Origin: Pseudomonadota bacterium
GTDB lineage: Bacteria; Bdellovibrionota_C; UBA2361; SZUA-149; DAOLCO01
NCBI GenBank assembly: GCA_027487795.1
Contig: JAIYCX010000009.1
Location: 1 to 64,000, forward strand
Reading direction: 5' to 3'
DNA length: 64,000 nucleotides
Made by a program: the position numbers and the translations under genes. Position 1 is the first letter of the stretch; every line of letters begins with the position of its first letter. Under the pieces are notes generated by a model. It ran no database searches. It was not told the DNA's origin and was given only the letters and a program-made list of their open reading frames with translations. Positions 43,044 to 52,396 of this stretch are shown here, piece by piece.

Positions 43044-44381
43044 TTACCTATTCATAAGGTTTTCAACTTCTTTTCTATCTAATGGGACTCCACTACTTAA
43101 AACTTGATTTCCTTTTGGAGTAATCAATACATCTTCTTCAAGTCTTATACCGATACCTCTTAGCTCTGGAGAAATACTAGTATCACTTGGATCGAAATAT
43201 AATCCTGGTTCAATTGTAAATACATGACCTGGCTCAAAAGGTCTTAGTCGAGATGGGACTTGTAAACCTTGGTAGTGAGTTGGGGAAATATCATGAACAT
43301 CTATTCCTAACCAGTGACCGGTATTGTGCATGTAGTAGTTTTTATACTCACCTTTAGAGATGATTTGAGATACGGTACTATTTGAGGAAATTGCTTTAAT
43401 AGAAACTAAGCCTTTAGTTAGTTCTTTTACTGCGATATTATGTATATCATCTAAGCAATTACCAGCTTTTGCCGAAAGTAATGCTTCCCCTAGTGCTTCT
43501 CTAACGATATCGTATACTTCTGCTTGAACAGTACTAAACTTTCCACTGATGGGGAAAACTCTCGTAATATCACCACAGTAATTATTAAACTGTGCACCTG
43601 CATCAATTAAAACTAAATCTCTTTTCCAAATAGGACTGTGGTTTGGTAAGTGATGTAAGGTAGTTGAATTTTTACCTGCAGCAACTATAGTACTAAAAGC
43701 TAGTCCGTGGGCACCATGTTTAGTAAATAAAGTTTCTAGTTCAGATGCTGCATGTTTTTCGCTTTTAAAATCCGGCAAGTATTTACAAATTTCAAGCATT
43801 GAACGAGCCGTAATTTCAGAAGCTCTTGAGATTGCATTTATTTCATCTTTATCCTTAACAAGTCTCATTTCTGAAGTTATCAATCTGGAGTCTAATAATT
43901 CATTAGGATAATTATATCTTGGACCGTTTCTAGTGGTTAGATTTGAAATTATTATCTCATCTGTTTCTTTACTTGATCCAAGTGCATAATAAATCTTTTC
44001 AGATTTTTCTGTTAAGGCAGGAAAATCATTTTTAAAATTAGCATAAGGTCTAATATCATCTAATTTAAAACGTCTACGAGCTCTTTTTATTCCAATTCTT
44101 TCACCAAGCCACTTCTCTTCTACTAAGTCTCTATCTCTTAAGTATAAAATAGATTTTGGGCTTCCAATACCCTTTAGTACAAGTATGCACTTAGTTTCTT
44201 TAAAACCTGTTAAATAAAAGAAATCGGAATCAGGGACAAAGTTATAATTTTGATCCCTTGAAATAGGTTTTTCATCTCCGCTAGGGATGACCATTATCGA
44301 ATTTTTAATTTGCGAAAGTACAGTTTTTCGTCTTTTCTCAAATCTTTGTTCTAGGTTTTTTCTTGGACTATCTTGTGGCAT
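43044..44381 (-). CDS. pepP: Xaa-Pro aminopeptidase (M24B)
   Basis: A 445-residue metallo-aminopeptidase removing the N-terminal residue before proline. The AMP_N domain covers about 1-130 and the pita-bread catalytic domain about 165-440. The dinuclear metal ligands are seen as Asp in LIDAGAQF and in CGDITRVFP, His in NTGHWLGIDVHD, and Glu in FTIEPGLYF and IRLEEDVLI. Length equals PepP. It is oriented away from the lipoprotein/dapA genes. Confidence 0.95.
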   Translation of the reverse strand: MPQDSPRKNLEQRFEKRRKTVLSQIKNSIMVIPSGDEKPISRDQNYNFVPDSDFFYLTGFKETKCILVLKGIGSPKSILYLRDRDLVEEKWLGERIGIKRARRRFKLDDIRPYANFKNDFPALTEKSEKIYYALGSSKETDEIIISNLTTRNGPRYNYPNELLDSRLITSEMRLVKDKDEINAISRASEITARSMLEICKYLPDFKSEKHAASELETLFTKHGAHGLAFSTIVAAGKNSTTLHHLPNHSPIWKRDLVLIDAGAQFNNYCGDITRVFPISGKFSTVQAEVYDIVREALGEALLSAKAGNCLDDIHNIAVKELTKGLVSIKAISSNSTVSQIISKGEYKNYYMHNTGHWLGIDVHDISPTHYQGLQVPSRLRPFEPGHVFTIEPGLYFDPSDTSISPELRGIGIRLEEDVLITPKGNQVLSSGVPLDRKEVENLMNR

Positions 44382-44472
44382 GAGGTTTTATATTGCTAAA
44401 GCTTATGATCTATAGCTAATTTAGTGTATTGATGAGAAATCAGAAAGCAAAAAATTAAATAAATAATTTCAT

Positions 44473-44958
44473 ATGAGAAAACTATCAAAACTATTTTTTA
44501 TACTTCTTATTATTACTCCGGTCTTATTCACTATCAGTTGTGGTAGAAAAGGCTCTCCTAAACCTCCGGAAGAAAGTTCACCTGCATCTGTAAGATTTTT
44601 TCAACTTAGTGCAAAAAGTAAGTCAGTTATAACAAAGTTCCAAGCTCCCCTTGAAACGGCAGGAGGAGATGAATTAATAGATTTATCATCTTTTAGCATT
44701 AGAAAACGTTTAGTCGGAAAGGATGCTTCTAGTTATTATGAAGAGATCGCAGTTTTAGATTTTGATCCCGAAATTCATAGCCAAAAAGATACTTGGTTTG
44801 AGTATGAAGATACTGATGTTAAACTTGGGAGTCAGTATGAGTATATTGTTTTACCTAAGGATTACTCAGGCTATAAAGGTCTACCGCCATTTCGTCTAAG
44901 AGTTACATTTGTAGGTGAAGGTACCGTTATTGAGAATTTACCTATAGAAGAGGAATAA
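44473..44958 (+). CDS. LptM-like small lipoprotein
   Basis: A 161-residue lipoprotein with lipobox TISC and lipidated Cys23. Directly after the Cys comes GRKGSPKPPEE, which resembles the GxKGPLYxP segment of LptM/YifL-type lipoproteins that lie upstream of lysine/diaminopimelate genes in many proteobacteria; LptM assists LptD oxidation. Here the segment is less conserved, and a beta-rich domain of about 120 residues follows (FQLSAKSKSVITKF, then VLDFDPEIHSQKDTWFEYED). It is 6 bases upstream of dapA. Family assignment is tentative. Confidence 0.6.
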   Translation: MRKLSKLFFILLIITPVLFTISCGRKGSPKPPEESSPASVRFFQLSAKSKSVITKFQAPLETAGGDELIDLSSFSIRKRLVGKDASSYYEEIAVLDFDPEIHSQKDTWFEYEDTDVKLGSQYEYIVLPKDYSGYKGLPPFRLRVTFVGEGTVIENLPIEEE

Positions 44959-44964
44959 GATTTT

Positions 44965-45837
44965 ATGACTCACTTAAAGGGCATATACACAGCATTAGTT
45001 ACTCCATTCAAAACAATTTCAGGTAAGTCCGTTATTGATTGGGAGTCATATTATAAATTATTAGACTTTCAACTAGAAAACAAGATACATGGCTTAGTCG
45101 TTTTTGGAACAACTGGCGAGTCTCCAACATTGACTCATGATGAAAAACTTGAGCTAGTTAAAAAAACAAAAGAGTATATTAAAGGAAGACTACCTATTAT
45201 CGTAGGAGGACCTGGAAATAATACTGAAGAGAGTTTTTCTTTTATTCAATGCGTAAAAGAATTAGGAGTAGATGGAGTTCTAGCAGTAACCCCATACTAT
45301 AATAAACCTACTCAAGCTGGGATTCTAGAACATTATAAATATCTAGCAAAAGCTGGCGTGCCATTAATATTATATAATGTTGGGAGCAGAACAGTAGTTG
45401 AAGCAAATCTAGAAACACTAAAGAAATTAAAGAATGTTCCTAACATAGTAGGACTTAAGCAGGCTACAGATTCAATAGTTTTAACTTCTGAAATTTGCAA
45501 TGCTTTAAGTGACTCTTGGTCCATTTTAGCTGGGGATGACACTTCGTTAAGTTATACGTTACTTGCTGGAGGACATGGAGCAATTTCAGGTCCAGCATGC
45601 GTAATGCCAAAGGAAATGGTTGCGATTTACGAAGAAGCTAACCTAGGAAATTATAAAAAATCATCTGAGATACAATTAATGAATTTAGACAAAATAAAAT
45701 CATTATTTATTGAAACAAATCCTTGCCCAGTAAAAACAGCTTTAAGTATTAAGGGAATTATAGCTAGTGATGAGGTGAGGCTCCCGCTTGTACCAACTAG
45801 TGCCGAACTTAAAAATAGACTTAAAGAGTTGTTTTAA
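44965..45837 (+). CDS. dapA: 4-hydroxy-tetrahydrodipicolinate synthase
   Basis: A 290-residue TIM-barrel aldolase making HTPA from pyruvate and aspartate semialdehyde, the first committed step to diaminopimelate and lysine. FGTTGESPTLTHDE (about 45-58), the catalytic Tyr in LYNVGSRT and the Schiff-base Lys in VGLKQATDS are all visible. SWSILAGDDTSLSYTLLAGGHGAISGPA follows. The usual Pro in YNVPSRT is Gly here. It follows the LptM-like lipoprotein and overlaps the 3' end of the next, convergent gene by 4 bases. Confidence 0.95.
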   Translation: MTHLKGIYTALVTPFKTISGKSVIDWESYYKLLDFQLENKIHGLVVFGTTGESPTLTHDEKLELVKKTKEYIKGRLPIIVGGPGNNTEESFSFIQCVKELGVDGVLAVTPYYNKPTQAGILEHYKYLAKAGVPLILYNVGSRTVVEANLETLKKLKNVPNIVGLKQATDSIVLTSEICNALSDSWSILAGDDTSLSYTLLAGGHGAISGPACVMPKEMVAIYEEANLGNYKKSSEIQLMNLDKIKSLFIETNPCPVKTALSIKGIIASDEVRLPLVPTSAELKNRLKELF

Positions 45838-46607
45838 GTTATCAAGTTAGGATTCGCTGGAGTCAAATCTACTGCAAGCTTTTTGAAATATTCTAATGAG
45901 TCTTTAAAGGATTTTAGTTCATATAGAGTTGGTTTTAGGCTTAGACTCTGATTTAGGTTTAGGCTTTGATTTAAGCTCTGTGTCGTAAAAATATTTGTTG
46001 ATTTTGATATATTTTCAGCATCATCATTAAGTTCTACTTGAGTAATGAGTGATATTATATCTTTAGCGAAGTTTATTCTTTGGCTTGAATTTAGCCTTAA
46101 TAGCAGCATCTCAACTAAGCTTTTAGTAAGTTCAGCTTCTTTATCATAAGCATTTATTGCCTCTTCGATAAAAAGTAAGTGAATCTCTTTTTTAGCTAGT
46201 AAAATTTCTTCGCTGTTATTTTTATCTAATAACATCATCAAATTATAAAATGGTGTTAATAGATCAGAGTATGAATTTGATATTAAAGAAGGGGTTTCGT
46301 TACTTTGAAGGAAGTATGCAATTCTATTAATCTGTCTAGAAATTCTGACTAGAGATTTTGACCTCAGTCCTAAATCTCTTAATACTACTAGTTCATTAAC
46401 ATGACCTCTTGCTATAAAAGATCCAAGACAAGTTTGATTTTGAATTAGCTCAGGATCATTTGTTATAATTTCTGCCATCAAGGCAGGAACTTCTTCTTTT
46501 GGATATTTTAAATAGAATATTAACTTTTCAGCAGCAGTTAAACTAGAACTGGATCTTATTACAATCTCTGATAATAAATCTTTTATTTCTAATTTAGAAT
46601 AGAGCAT
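45834..46607 (-). CDS. Uncharacterised helical protein
   Basis: A 257-residue soluble protein of unknown family, almost wholly alpha-helical by eye (LTAAEKLIFYLKYPKEEVPALMAEIITND, then LRSKSLVRISRQINRIAYFLQS, then KEIHLLFIEEAINAYDKEAELTKSLVEMLLLRL). Around 211-226 it contains an unusual tandem S-L-N-Q-S-L-N-L-N-Q-S-L stretch encoded by repetitive DNA near 45940-46000. The pattern of N-terminal helices ending in a residue-poor hydrophobic face suggests an armadillo/HEAT-like array, but this is a guess. It is 17 bases after mlaA on the same strand. Confidence 0.6.
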   Translation of the reverse strand: MLYSKLEIKDLLSEIVIRSSSSLTAAEKLIFYLKYPKEEVPALMAEIITNDPELIQNQTCLGSFIARGHVNELVVLRDLGLRSKSLVRISRQINRIAYFLQSNETPSLISNSYSDLLTPFYNLMMLLDKNNSEEILLAKKEIHLLFIEEAINAYDKEAELTKSLVEMLLLRLNSSQRINFAKDIISLITQVELNDDAENISKSTNIFTTQSLNQSLNLNQSLSLKPTLYELKSFKDSLEYFKKLAVDLTPANPNLIT

Positions 46608-46624
46608 ATTATAATTACATTAAA

Positions 46625-47353
46625 TTATTCTTGTTCTATATATTCTTCCTCAGGAGGATTGCCATCATAAATTATCCCCTGACGTCTTTGCTGATATGAA
46701 TTTTTTACGAACGAGTAATAATCAACAGATGCTTCTTTTGCCGATCTAATTGGTTCTAATAAAGAAGATCTAATGTTTACAAACTGTAAAGCATTAGAGC
46801 CACCAAGTATCATAAGCTTTGTATCTGAATTCAGATTAGAAAATCCGACAGCAGTTGTTGGTGACAAGAAAGAATCACCAACCAGACCTATTCCATCTCT
46901 TAATGAACTAGGCCCTAGAATAGGAAGCACTAGGTAGAAACCAGGTCTTGCACCCCAGTAACCAAAAGCAGAACCAATATCTTCTCTATGATGTTCAAGA
47001 CCAAATTCTTTTGCAACATCAAATAATCCGAGCAACCCAATCGTTGTATTAATTACGAATCTTTCAGTATGAGTTAATGCCTGGCCAAATTTAAGCTGTA
47101 AAATATCAGATACAAGATAAACTGGGGAGTTTAGATTTATAAAGAAATTTGAAACACTATTTTGTGCACTATTAGGAACTACGTAATCATAGCCAGTTGC
47201 TACAGGTTCAAAAAAATATTCATCTAAAACATTATTAAAAGCAAACATCCCTCTATTAAATGGCTCGATAGGATCTGAAATATCTTCGGCATGTGTAAGA
47301 TTGCTAAAGGTAGCGAATAGTAAAATTAAGTTAATTCTTAGTAGTTTAGTCAT
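46625..47353 (-). CDS. mlaA: MlaA-type outer-membrane phospholipid protein
   Basis: A 242-residue VacJ/MlaA protein, part of the Mla retrograde phospholipid pathway that keeps the outer leaflet free of phospholipid. Signal peptide cleaved near residue 22 (THA^EDI); then the conserved DPIEPFNRGMFAFNNVLDEY, NSAQNSVSNFFINL, HTERFVINTTIGLLGLFDVAKEFGL, EDIGSAFGYWGARPGFYLVLPILGPSSLRDGIG blocks. There is no lipobox Cys, whereas E. coli MlaA is a lipoprotein. No other mla gene is in the window. Confidence 0.93.
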   Translation of the reverse strand: MTKLLRINLILLFATFSNLTHAEDISDPIEPFNRGMFAFNNVLDEYFFEPVATGYDYVVPNSAQNSVSNFFINLNSPVYLVSDILQLKFGQALTHTERFVINTTIGLLGLFDVAKEFGLEHHREDIGSAFGYWGARPGFYLVLPILGPSSLRDGIGLVGDSFLSPTTAVGFSNLNSDTKLMILGGSNALQFVNIRSSLLEPIRSAKEASVDYYSFVKNSYQQRRQGIIYDGNPPEEEYIEQE

Positions 47354-47501
47354 GTATGTTTGGTGTTCTTGTTATATTTCTATATTCTCTCTAAATTAAA
47401 TAATTTCAGCAACATCTTTAGTCTATCTAATTAGAGCATAATTTCTTATGATTAGGTTCTAATGTTTAATACGTTAATTAAATTATTATTTATGAAGAGT
47501 T

Positions 47502-48443
47502 ATGTTCAGTTTTGAGAATAGTATAGTTTATCATAAGGGAGAATATGTAAATTCTTCAGATGCTTCCATAAGTATTGGTAATACTGGATTTTTATATGGT
47601 CTAGCTGTTTTTACAGGGATGAGGGTATTTAAAAATCCAGTCACAGAAAAGCTATATATCTTTCGTCCTAAAGATCATTTTAATAGACTTAAGTTTTCTT
47701 GCAAGATTCTCAGATACGAGGCTTTTCAGAAAAACTATTCTGTAGCTCAGTTTACAGAAATTATTAAACAACTAGTAATTAGAAATAATATAACTAGCGA
47801 TGTGTACATACGCGCTACAAATTATTCAGATGAGACAAAGATCGGACCTAGATTAGTTGGTTATAAAGATTCATTATCTATTCATTTATATCCACTTGGT
47901 GATTATGTACCTTTGACAGGAATGAAATGTAAAATTTCAAGTTGGGTGCGTGCTGGTGATTCAGCAATCCCTGCTAGAGCAAAAATCAGTGGTTTGTATG
48001 TTAATACTGCTTTCGCAAAAGCTGAGGCTATTCTTGATGGCTATGATGAAGCCATATTTTTAAATAATAGGGGTCATGTAGTTGAAGGTAGTGCGGAAAA
48101 TATATTTATTGTTCGAAATGGACAGCTAATTACTCCACCTACTGGAGATGAGATATTAGAAGGAATAACTAGGGCCACTATTATTGAATTGGCAAAAGAG
48201 CGTGGTATTAATTGCGTTGAAAGATCTATTTCTAGAACAGAACTTTACGCAGCGGATGAAGTTTTTCTTACTGGTACAGGAGCAAAGGTTGCACCTGTTA
48301 CTGAAGTAGATAAATACGTTATTGGAAGTGGTACAGTAGGGCCCATATCTAAATTTTTACAAGATTCATATTTAAGCGCTGTGAGAGGAGATTCGCCTGA
48401 GTACTCTCATTGGTTAGAAGAAGTAGTAGTTTCGGCTAAATAA
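47502..48443 (+). CDS. ilvE: Branched-chain amino acid aminotransferase (class IV)
   Basis: A 313-residue PLP-dependent fold-type IV transaminase. The N-terminal YVNSSDASISIGNTGFLYGLAVFTGMRVF, the PLP-Lys in ARAKISGLYVNTAFAKAEA and the VVEGSAENIFIVRNGQLITPP block match IlvE; TGTGAKVAPVTEVD near the C-terminus is also typical. It transfers amino groups between branched-chain 2-oxoacids and glutamate. D-amino-acid or 4-amino-4-deoxychorismate roles in the same fold cannot be fully excluded. The next gene begins 3 bases later. Confidence 0.88.
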   Translation: MFSFENSIVYHKGEYVNSSDASISIGNTGFLYGLAVFTGMRVFKNPVTEKLYIFRPKDHFNRLKFSCKILRYEAFQKNYSVAQFTEIIKQLVIRNNITSDVYIRATNYSDETKIGPRLVGYKDSLSIHLYPLGDYVPLTGMKCKISSWVRAGDSAIPARAKISGLYVNTAFAKAEAILDGYDEAIFLNNRGHVVEGSAENIFIVRNGQLITPPTGDEILEGITRATIIELAKERGINCVERSISRTELYAADEVFLTGTGAKVAPVTEVDKYVIGSGTVGPISKFLQDSYLSAVRGDSPEYSHWLEEVVVSAK

Positions 48444-48446
48444 TTT

Positions 48447-49907
48447 ATGTTAAAAACTTATTGGCGAGTAGTATCATGGGCAGAGAGGGCAGGGGATAAT
48501 TTTTTAATTATCTTATCATTTATACTTACTTATGAGTTTAGAGATGTTTTTGTTAAAAGTATCTTTTATAAGCTATTACCATTTCCGCTTGATTTAAACG
48601 CCCTTGCAGATATTAACTCTTACTTCTTAGTTTTAGGAGTCGCTCTACCTGTTTATAACGCTTCTTTGTCTATCTTAGGTGCGTATAAAAGTATGAGGAG
48701 GCAAAGTTGGTTCCAAATTCTTCGTAGTTCTTTTGTTTCATCTTGTGTAGCTTTTCTAGCTATTGGTTCATTTCTATTTTTGTTAAAAATAGATCTAAGT
48801 AGAAGCTTTGTAGCACTTTTTTGTTTCGTCGCAGGTAGCTTATTATTTTTAGAACGTTTTATTGTACTCCATTTTCTAAGATTTTATAGAATTCGAGGCA
48901 AGAATTTTAGGAACATACTAATTGTCGGAACAGGTGAGCAGGCAAGAAAACTATATTTTGAAATCCTTGGAGAACCTGAATTAGGTATTAGAGTACAGGG
49001 GTTTGTTGATGTGCGTGAGACCCATAATTCCTCAGCGATTTATGATTTAGGTGCAAGGGTTATTGCAAGTAAAGAGACTTTTGAAAGTACCTTAAAAAAA
49101 CATACTATTGATGAAGTTATTTTTACTGAAATTTTAGAACTATTTCCAATCATTCAAGAGCTATCAGAAATAGCAGTCGATGAAGGAGTAATGGTTACTT
49201 TTACAGCAGATTTATTTAGTCTTGGTTTTGTCACTTCTGAGGTTAGTAACTTCGGCAAAATTCCTGTTATTCATTATCATCCAGCTCCGGGAGTATCTGA
49301 TAGCCTAAGTTTATTTTTTAAAAGATCTATAGATTTAATATTTTCAAGTATTTTATTATTTTTGCTAATTCCTGTTTTCATCATAGTACCAATATTAATA
49401 AAAACTACATCTAAGGGACCTGTTTTCTTCAGACAAAAAAGAGTAGGTCTAAATGGACGGATTTTTACATTATTAAAATTCCGCTCTATGGTAATTAATG
49501 CAGAAGAACTTCTTATAAAACTGAAAGACAAAAATGAGATGCAGGGTCCTGTTTTTAAGATGACTAATGATCCGAGAATAACAAAGTTAGGAGCATTTTT
49601 AAGAAAATATAGTATAGACGAACTTCCTCAATTAATTAATGTCATTAGAGGAGATATGAGTTTAGTGGGCCCTAGGCCTCCATTACCTGATGAAGTAGAT
49701 CAATATAAAAGAAAACAAAGAAAAAGACTAAGTATGAGACCAGGGCTAACCTGTACATGGCAAGTTAGTGGTCGGAGTAATATTTTAAACTTTGAAGATT
49801 GGGCTAAGTTAGATCTAGAGTATATAGATAATTGGTCACTAAGTAGAGATATTAAACTTCTTATAAAAACTATACCAGTTGTGCTCTTTGGTAACGGTGC
49901 TAGGTAA
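48447..49907 (+). CDS. Polyprenyl-phosphate glycosylphosphotransferase (WbaP/WcaJ type)
   Basis: A 486-residue inner-membrane enzyme that starts polysaccharide repeats by moving a hexose-1-phosphate from a UDP-sugar to undecaprenyl phosphate. Four N-terminal membrane helices (to about 150), a cytosolic Rossmann-like domain (ILIVGTGEQARKLYFEIL) and a fifth helix before the bacterial sugar-transferase domain (about 285-486) are seen, with KRSIDLIFSSILLFLL, RQKRVGLNGRIFTLLKFRSM, KMTNDPRITKLGAFLRKYSIDELPQL and DMSLVGPRPP. Sugar specificity cannot be told. No other glycosyltransferase is nearby. Confidence 0.93.
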   Translation: MLKTYWRVVSWAERAGDNFLIILSFILTYEFRDVFVKSIFYKLLPFPLDLNALADINSYFLVLGVALPVYNASLSILGAYKSMRRQSWFQILRSSFVSSCVAFLAIGSFLFLLKIDLSRSFVALFCFVAGSLLFLERFIVLHFLRFYRIRGKNFRNILIVGTGEQARKLYFEILGEPELGIRVQGFVDVRETHNSSAIYDLGARVIASKETFESTLKKHTIDEVIFTEILELFPIIQELSEIAVDEGVMVTFTADLFSLGFVTSEVSNFGKIPVIHYHPAPGVSDSLSLFFKRSIDLIFSSILLFLLIPVFIIVPILIKTTSKGPVFFRQKRVGLNGRIFTLLKFRSMVINAEELLIKLKDKNEMQGPVFKMTNDPRITKLGAFLRKYSIDELPQLINVIRGDMSLVGPRPPLPDEVDQYKRKQRKRLSMRPGLTCTWQVSGRSNILNFEDWAKLDLEYIDNWSLSRDIKLLIKTIPVVLFGNGAR

Positions 49908-49916
49908 TTTTATCTC

Positions 49917-51179
49917 TTAGATGGCTCGAATATTAAGTTCGTTATTAATACTAATTTCATCTAAACATTTTACCGCTGATCTCGTAAGTATTTCTTCAGA
50001 AACTATTTCAGGATCATAAATTATAGCGATATTCATTTTCCCAGAAGTTTTTAAGAACCCAAAACCTATCCCTTGACCAGGCATTAATGCTGGTATCGCA
50101 TATTCCTCAAGGACTCTAGCACCGCCATAACTAAAAGTACCATTTGGACCATTTAAACTAGTACAAATCATAGTAGTTTTATGAGCTGCTAAAGTGGAGA
50201 TTCTTTTTCTTAATTTAAAAGGTAGATATGAAAGAATGGTAGCAAACAATAGATACGTCCCGTAGGCATCTTCTTGTTTTACTTTTAATAAATCCTCATT
50301 GATTCTTGAAGTTCTAGATTCAAAACTTTCATTATTTAATAAAATCTTAAAACTTTTTCCACCAATTTGATTTGATATATCTAGAACTTTATTTTTCCCC
50401 CGCATACTAACTGGAATAAGGGCTTCTAGAGATTTATTTTCAGGAGATATCTTCGAAACTATACTTGAAGCAATTGCCAGTAATATTGGGAAGGAGGTGA
50501 CTTTAAGCGTTTTTTTTAATTTTAATAAACTTCTATTCGGAAATGAAATTAGTAAAAGTTTTCTTTTTGAAGAATTAACGCCGTTTACTTTTAAGTTTGA
50601 TCTTTTTTTAAACCCTTCTTTTATTATCTCAATTAAATACTTCCATTTAATAGAAGCTTTAACTTCTTGTTGTATAATATCTGTATCTAAGTTTTTATTA
50701 GTTTTTTTTGTTTCTAAATCAGAAATAGAATGAAAGAAATCAAGACCACTGACTCCATCTCCTAGGGCATGATGTAGCTGAAAAAATATAAAATTTTCAT
50801 ATTTATTATCTATTAGACCAGATTCGTCTAAGCTATCTTCTCCTGTTATTATTCTCCATGGAGTTGTATTTTTGTGAAACTCTTTCTGTATGTAACTTAG
50901 TGCTTCTTCTAGATTTAAAGCTTTAACTAATTGTATATTGTCATCTATTTTTATTAAGAATCTATCTCTACTTGTACCAAAGCTATATGAGAGCCTGGGA
51001 TAAAACTGAGTTCTATATTTTATATTTTTTTTTATTTCTTCAAAGTTAGGTTTGGAATCTAGTATCGCTAAGGAGCCAATATTTTGAAGTGTATTTTGGT
51101 CCTCAATAGCCTGAAAACAGAGGTCTAGAGGTTTTTTTTTAAGTTTATTTCTTTTAGATTCATCCGAGAAGATTATCAC
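49917..51179 (-). CDS. Wax ester synthase/acyl-CoA:diacylglycerol acyltransferase family protein
   Basis: A 420-residue WS/DGAT (WES_acyltransf) protein. The catalytic HHxxxDG motif is HHALGDG at 136-142; an N-terminal chloramphenicol-acetyltransferase-like fold and the C-terminal DUF1298 region (SLNGPNGTFSYGGARVLEEYAIPALMPGQGIGFGF) are present. Such enzymes esterify fatty alcohols or diacylglycerol with acyl-CoA for storage lipid, but many homologues have other acceptors. The protein is shorter than the usual 450 or so. The start is GTG 51179. It sits between a sugar transferase and queA, with no linked pathway gene. Confidence 0.88.
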   Translation of the reverse strand: MIIFSDESKRNKLKKKPLDLCFQAIEDQNTLQNIGSLAILDSKPNFEEIKKNIKYRTQFYPRLSYSFGTSRDRFLIKIDDNIQLVKALNLEEALSYIQKEFHKNTTPWRIITGEDSLDESGLIDNKYENFIFFQLHHALGDGVSGLDFFHSISDLETKKTNKNLDTDIIQQEVKASIKWKYLIEIIKEGFKKRSNLKVNGVNSSKRKLLLISFPNRSLLKLKKTLKVTSFPILLAIASSIVSKISPENKSLEALIPVSMRGKNKVLDISNQIGGKSFKILLNNESFESRTSRINEDLLKVKQEDAYGTYLLFATILSYLPFKLRKRISTLAAHKTTMICTSLNGPNGTFSYGGARVLEEYAIPALMPGQGIGFGFLKTSGKMNIAIIYDPEIVSEEILTRSAVKCLDEISINNELNIRAI

Positions 51180-51280
51180 AGAGTTTACGGGCCACCAAAT
51201 ATTAAGTTTTTTACGTTAATTGTCTTAAATTAGGCTTTAAACTATAGTAAAGCCCGATAAAGATTGAATTTAATATTGCC

Positions 51281-52393
51281 TTGAAAGACAACTTCTATAA
51301 TTACGAGCTACCTAAAGAAAAAATAGCTCAACATCCAATATCTGTTTCTTCTGATTTAAAGACTAGGGATGGCTCTAAATTACTATGGGCTGACAAAAAA
51401 AGTTCAGTTCTACATATTAAAGATTTATATTTTAAAGATATCTTACAAGTTTTAAGATCAAATGATGTTTTAGTTCTTAATAATACCAAAGTTATAAACG
51501 CAAGATTTGTTGTAAATTTATCTAAAAATGAAGAAGCAGAAATTTTATTAATTAAGCCAACAACAGATTTTCTAACTTGGCAGTTAATAGGTAAGCCACT
51601 TAAAAAAATTTTTAAACTAGGTAAAGTTAAATTATCAAATGCTTTAAGTATAAACTTAATAGAAAAAAGTGAAGATAGTCGTTATTTAGTTGGAAAATTA
51701 GAGATAGATGAATCTAAAATACTCCAACCAATAGACAGTTATGATGCTCTAATAAATCTTTTAAAAGAAGAAGCAATAACTCCGATACCACCTTATATAA
51801 GACATGGTAATAGTACCAAACAAGATCAAATCAACTATCAAACAGTTTATGCCACAGACTCAGGGTCCGTTGCGGCACCCACCGCTGGACTACATTTTAC
51901 TAAGGAATTGCTCGATGAAATTAGAGATTTTGGAGTTACAGTTAGTTATGTAACGCTTCATGTTGGTCCAGCTAGTTTTATTCAAGCCGATTATAAAGAG
52001 GGGGATTCTTTTTTTTCAGAAAGTTATAAAGTACAAGAGCAGGTCTGGAGCGATATATTAAAAAGAAAATCTGAGGGGGGTAGAATTATAGCAGTGGGTA
52101 CAACTACTGTGAGAAGTTTAGAGTCATTCGCGATATTAAAAGATGAAAACTTTAAACATAATATAGAAAATAATGATGAGTTTCATATGACATCATTGTA
52201 CATAAGCCCTGGATTTGATTTTAAGATAGTAGATTGTATGTTTACAAATTTTCATCAACCTGGCTCTACACATTTATCTTTAGTCTCTGCATTTATCGGT
52301 CGTAGCGAGATAGAGCAGGTCTATAATCATGCATTAGCAAATGACTATCGTTTTTTAAGTTATGGGGACTCTTCATTTTTGGAATTAAAATAA
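51281..52393 (+). CDS. queA: S-adenosylmethionine:tRNA ribosyltransferase-isomerase
   Basis: A 370-residue enzyme that adds the ribosyl part of SAM to preQ1 in tRNA to make epoxyqueuosine. Signatures YELPKEKIAQHPI, VLVLNNTKVINARF, TPIPPYIRHG, DSGSVAAPTAGLHFTKELLDEIRDFGV, and the final FTNFHQPGSTHLSLVSAFIGR are all intact. The start is TTG 51281. It is followed 3 bases later by tgt, the enzyme just before it in queuosine synthesis. Confidence 0.95.
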   Translation: MKDNFYNYELPKEKIAQHPISVSSDLKTRDGSKLLWADKKSSVLHIKDLYFKDILQVLRSNDVLVLNNTKVINARFVVNLSKNEEAEILLIKPTTDFLTWQLIGKPLKKIFKLGKVKLSNALSINLIEKSEDSRYLVGKLEIDESKILQPIDSYDALINLLKEEAITPIPPYIRHGNSTKQDQINYQTVYATDSGSVAAPTAGLHFTKELLDEIRDFGVTVSYVTLHVGPASFIQADYKEGDSFFSESYKVQEQVWSDILKRKSEGGRIIAVGTTTVRSLESFAILKDENFKHNIENNDEFHMTSLYISPGFDFKIVDCMFTNFHQPGSTHLSLVSAFIGRSEIEQVYNHALANDYRFLSYGDSSFLELK

Positions 52394-52396
52394 GAT

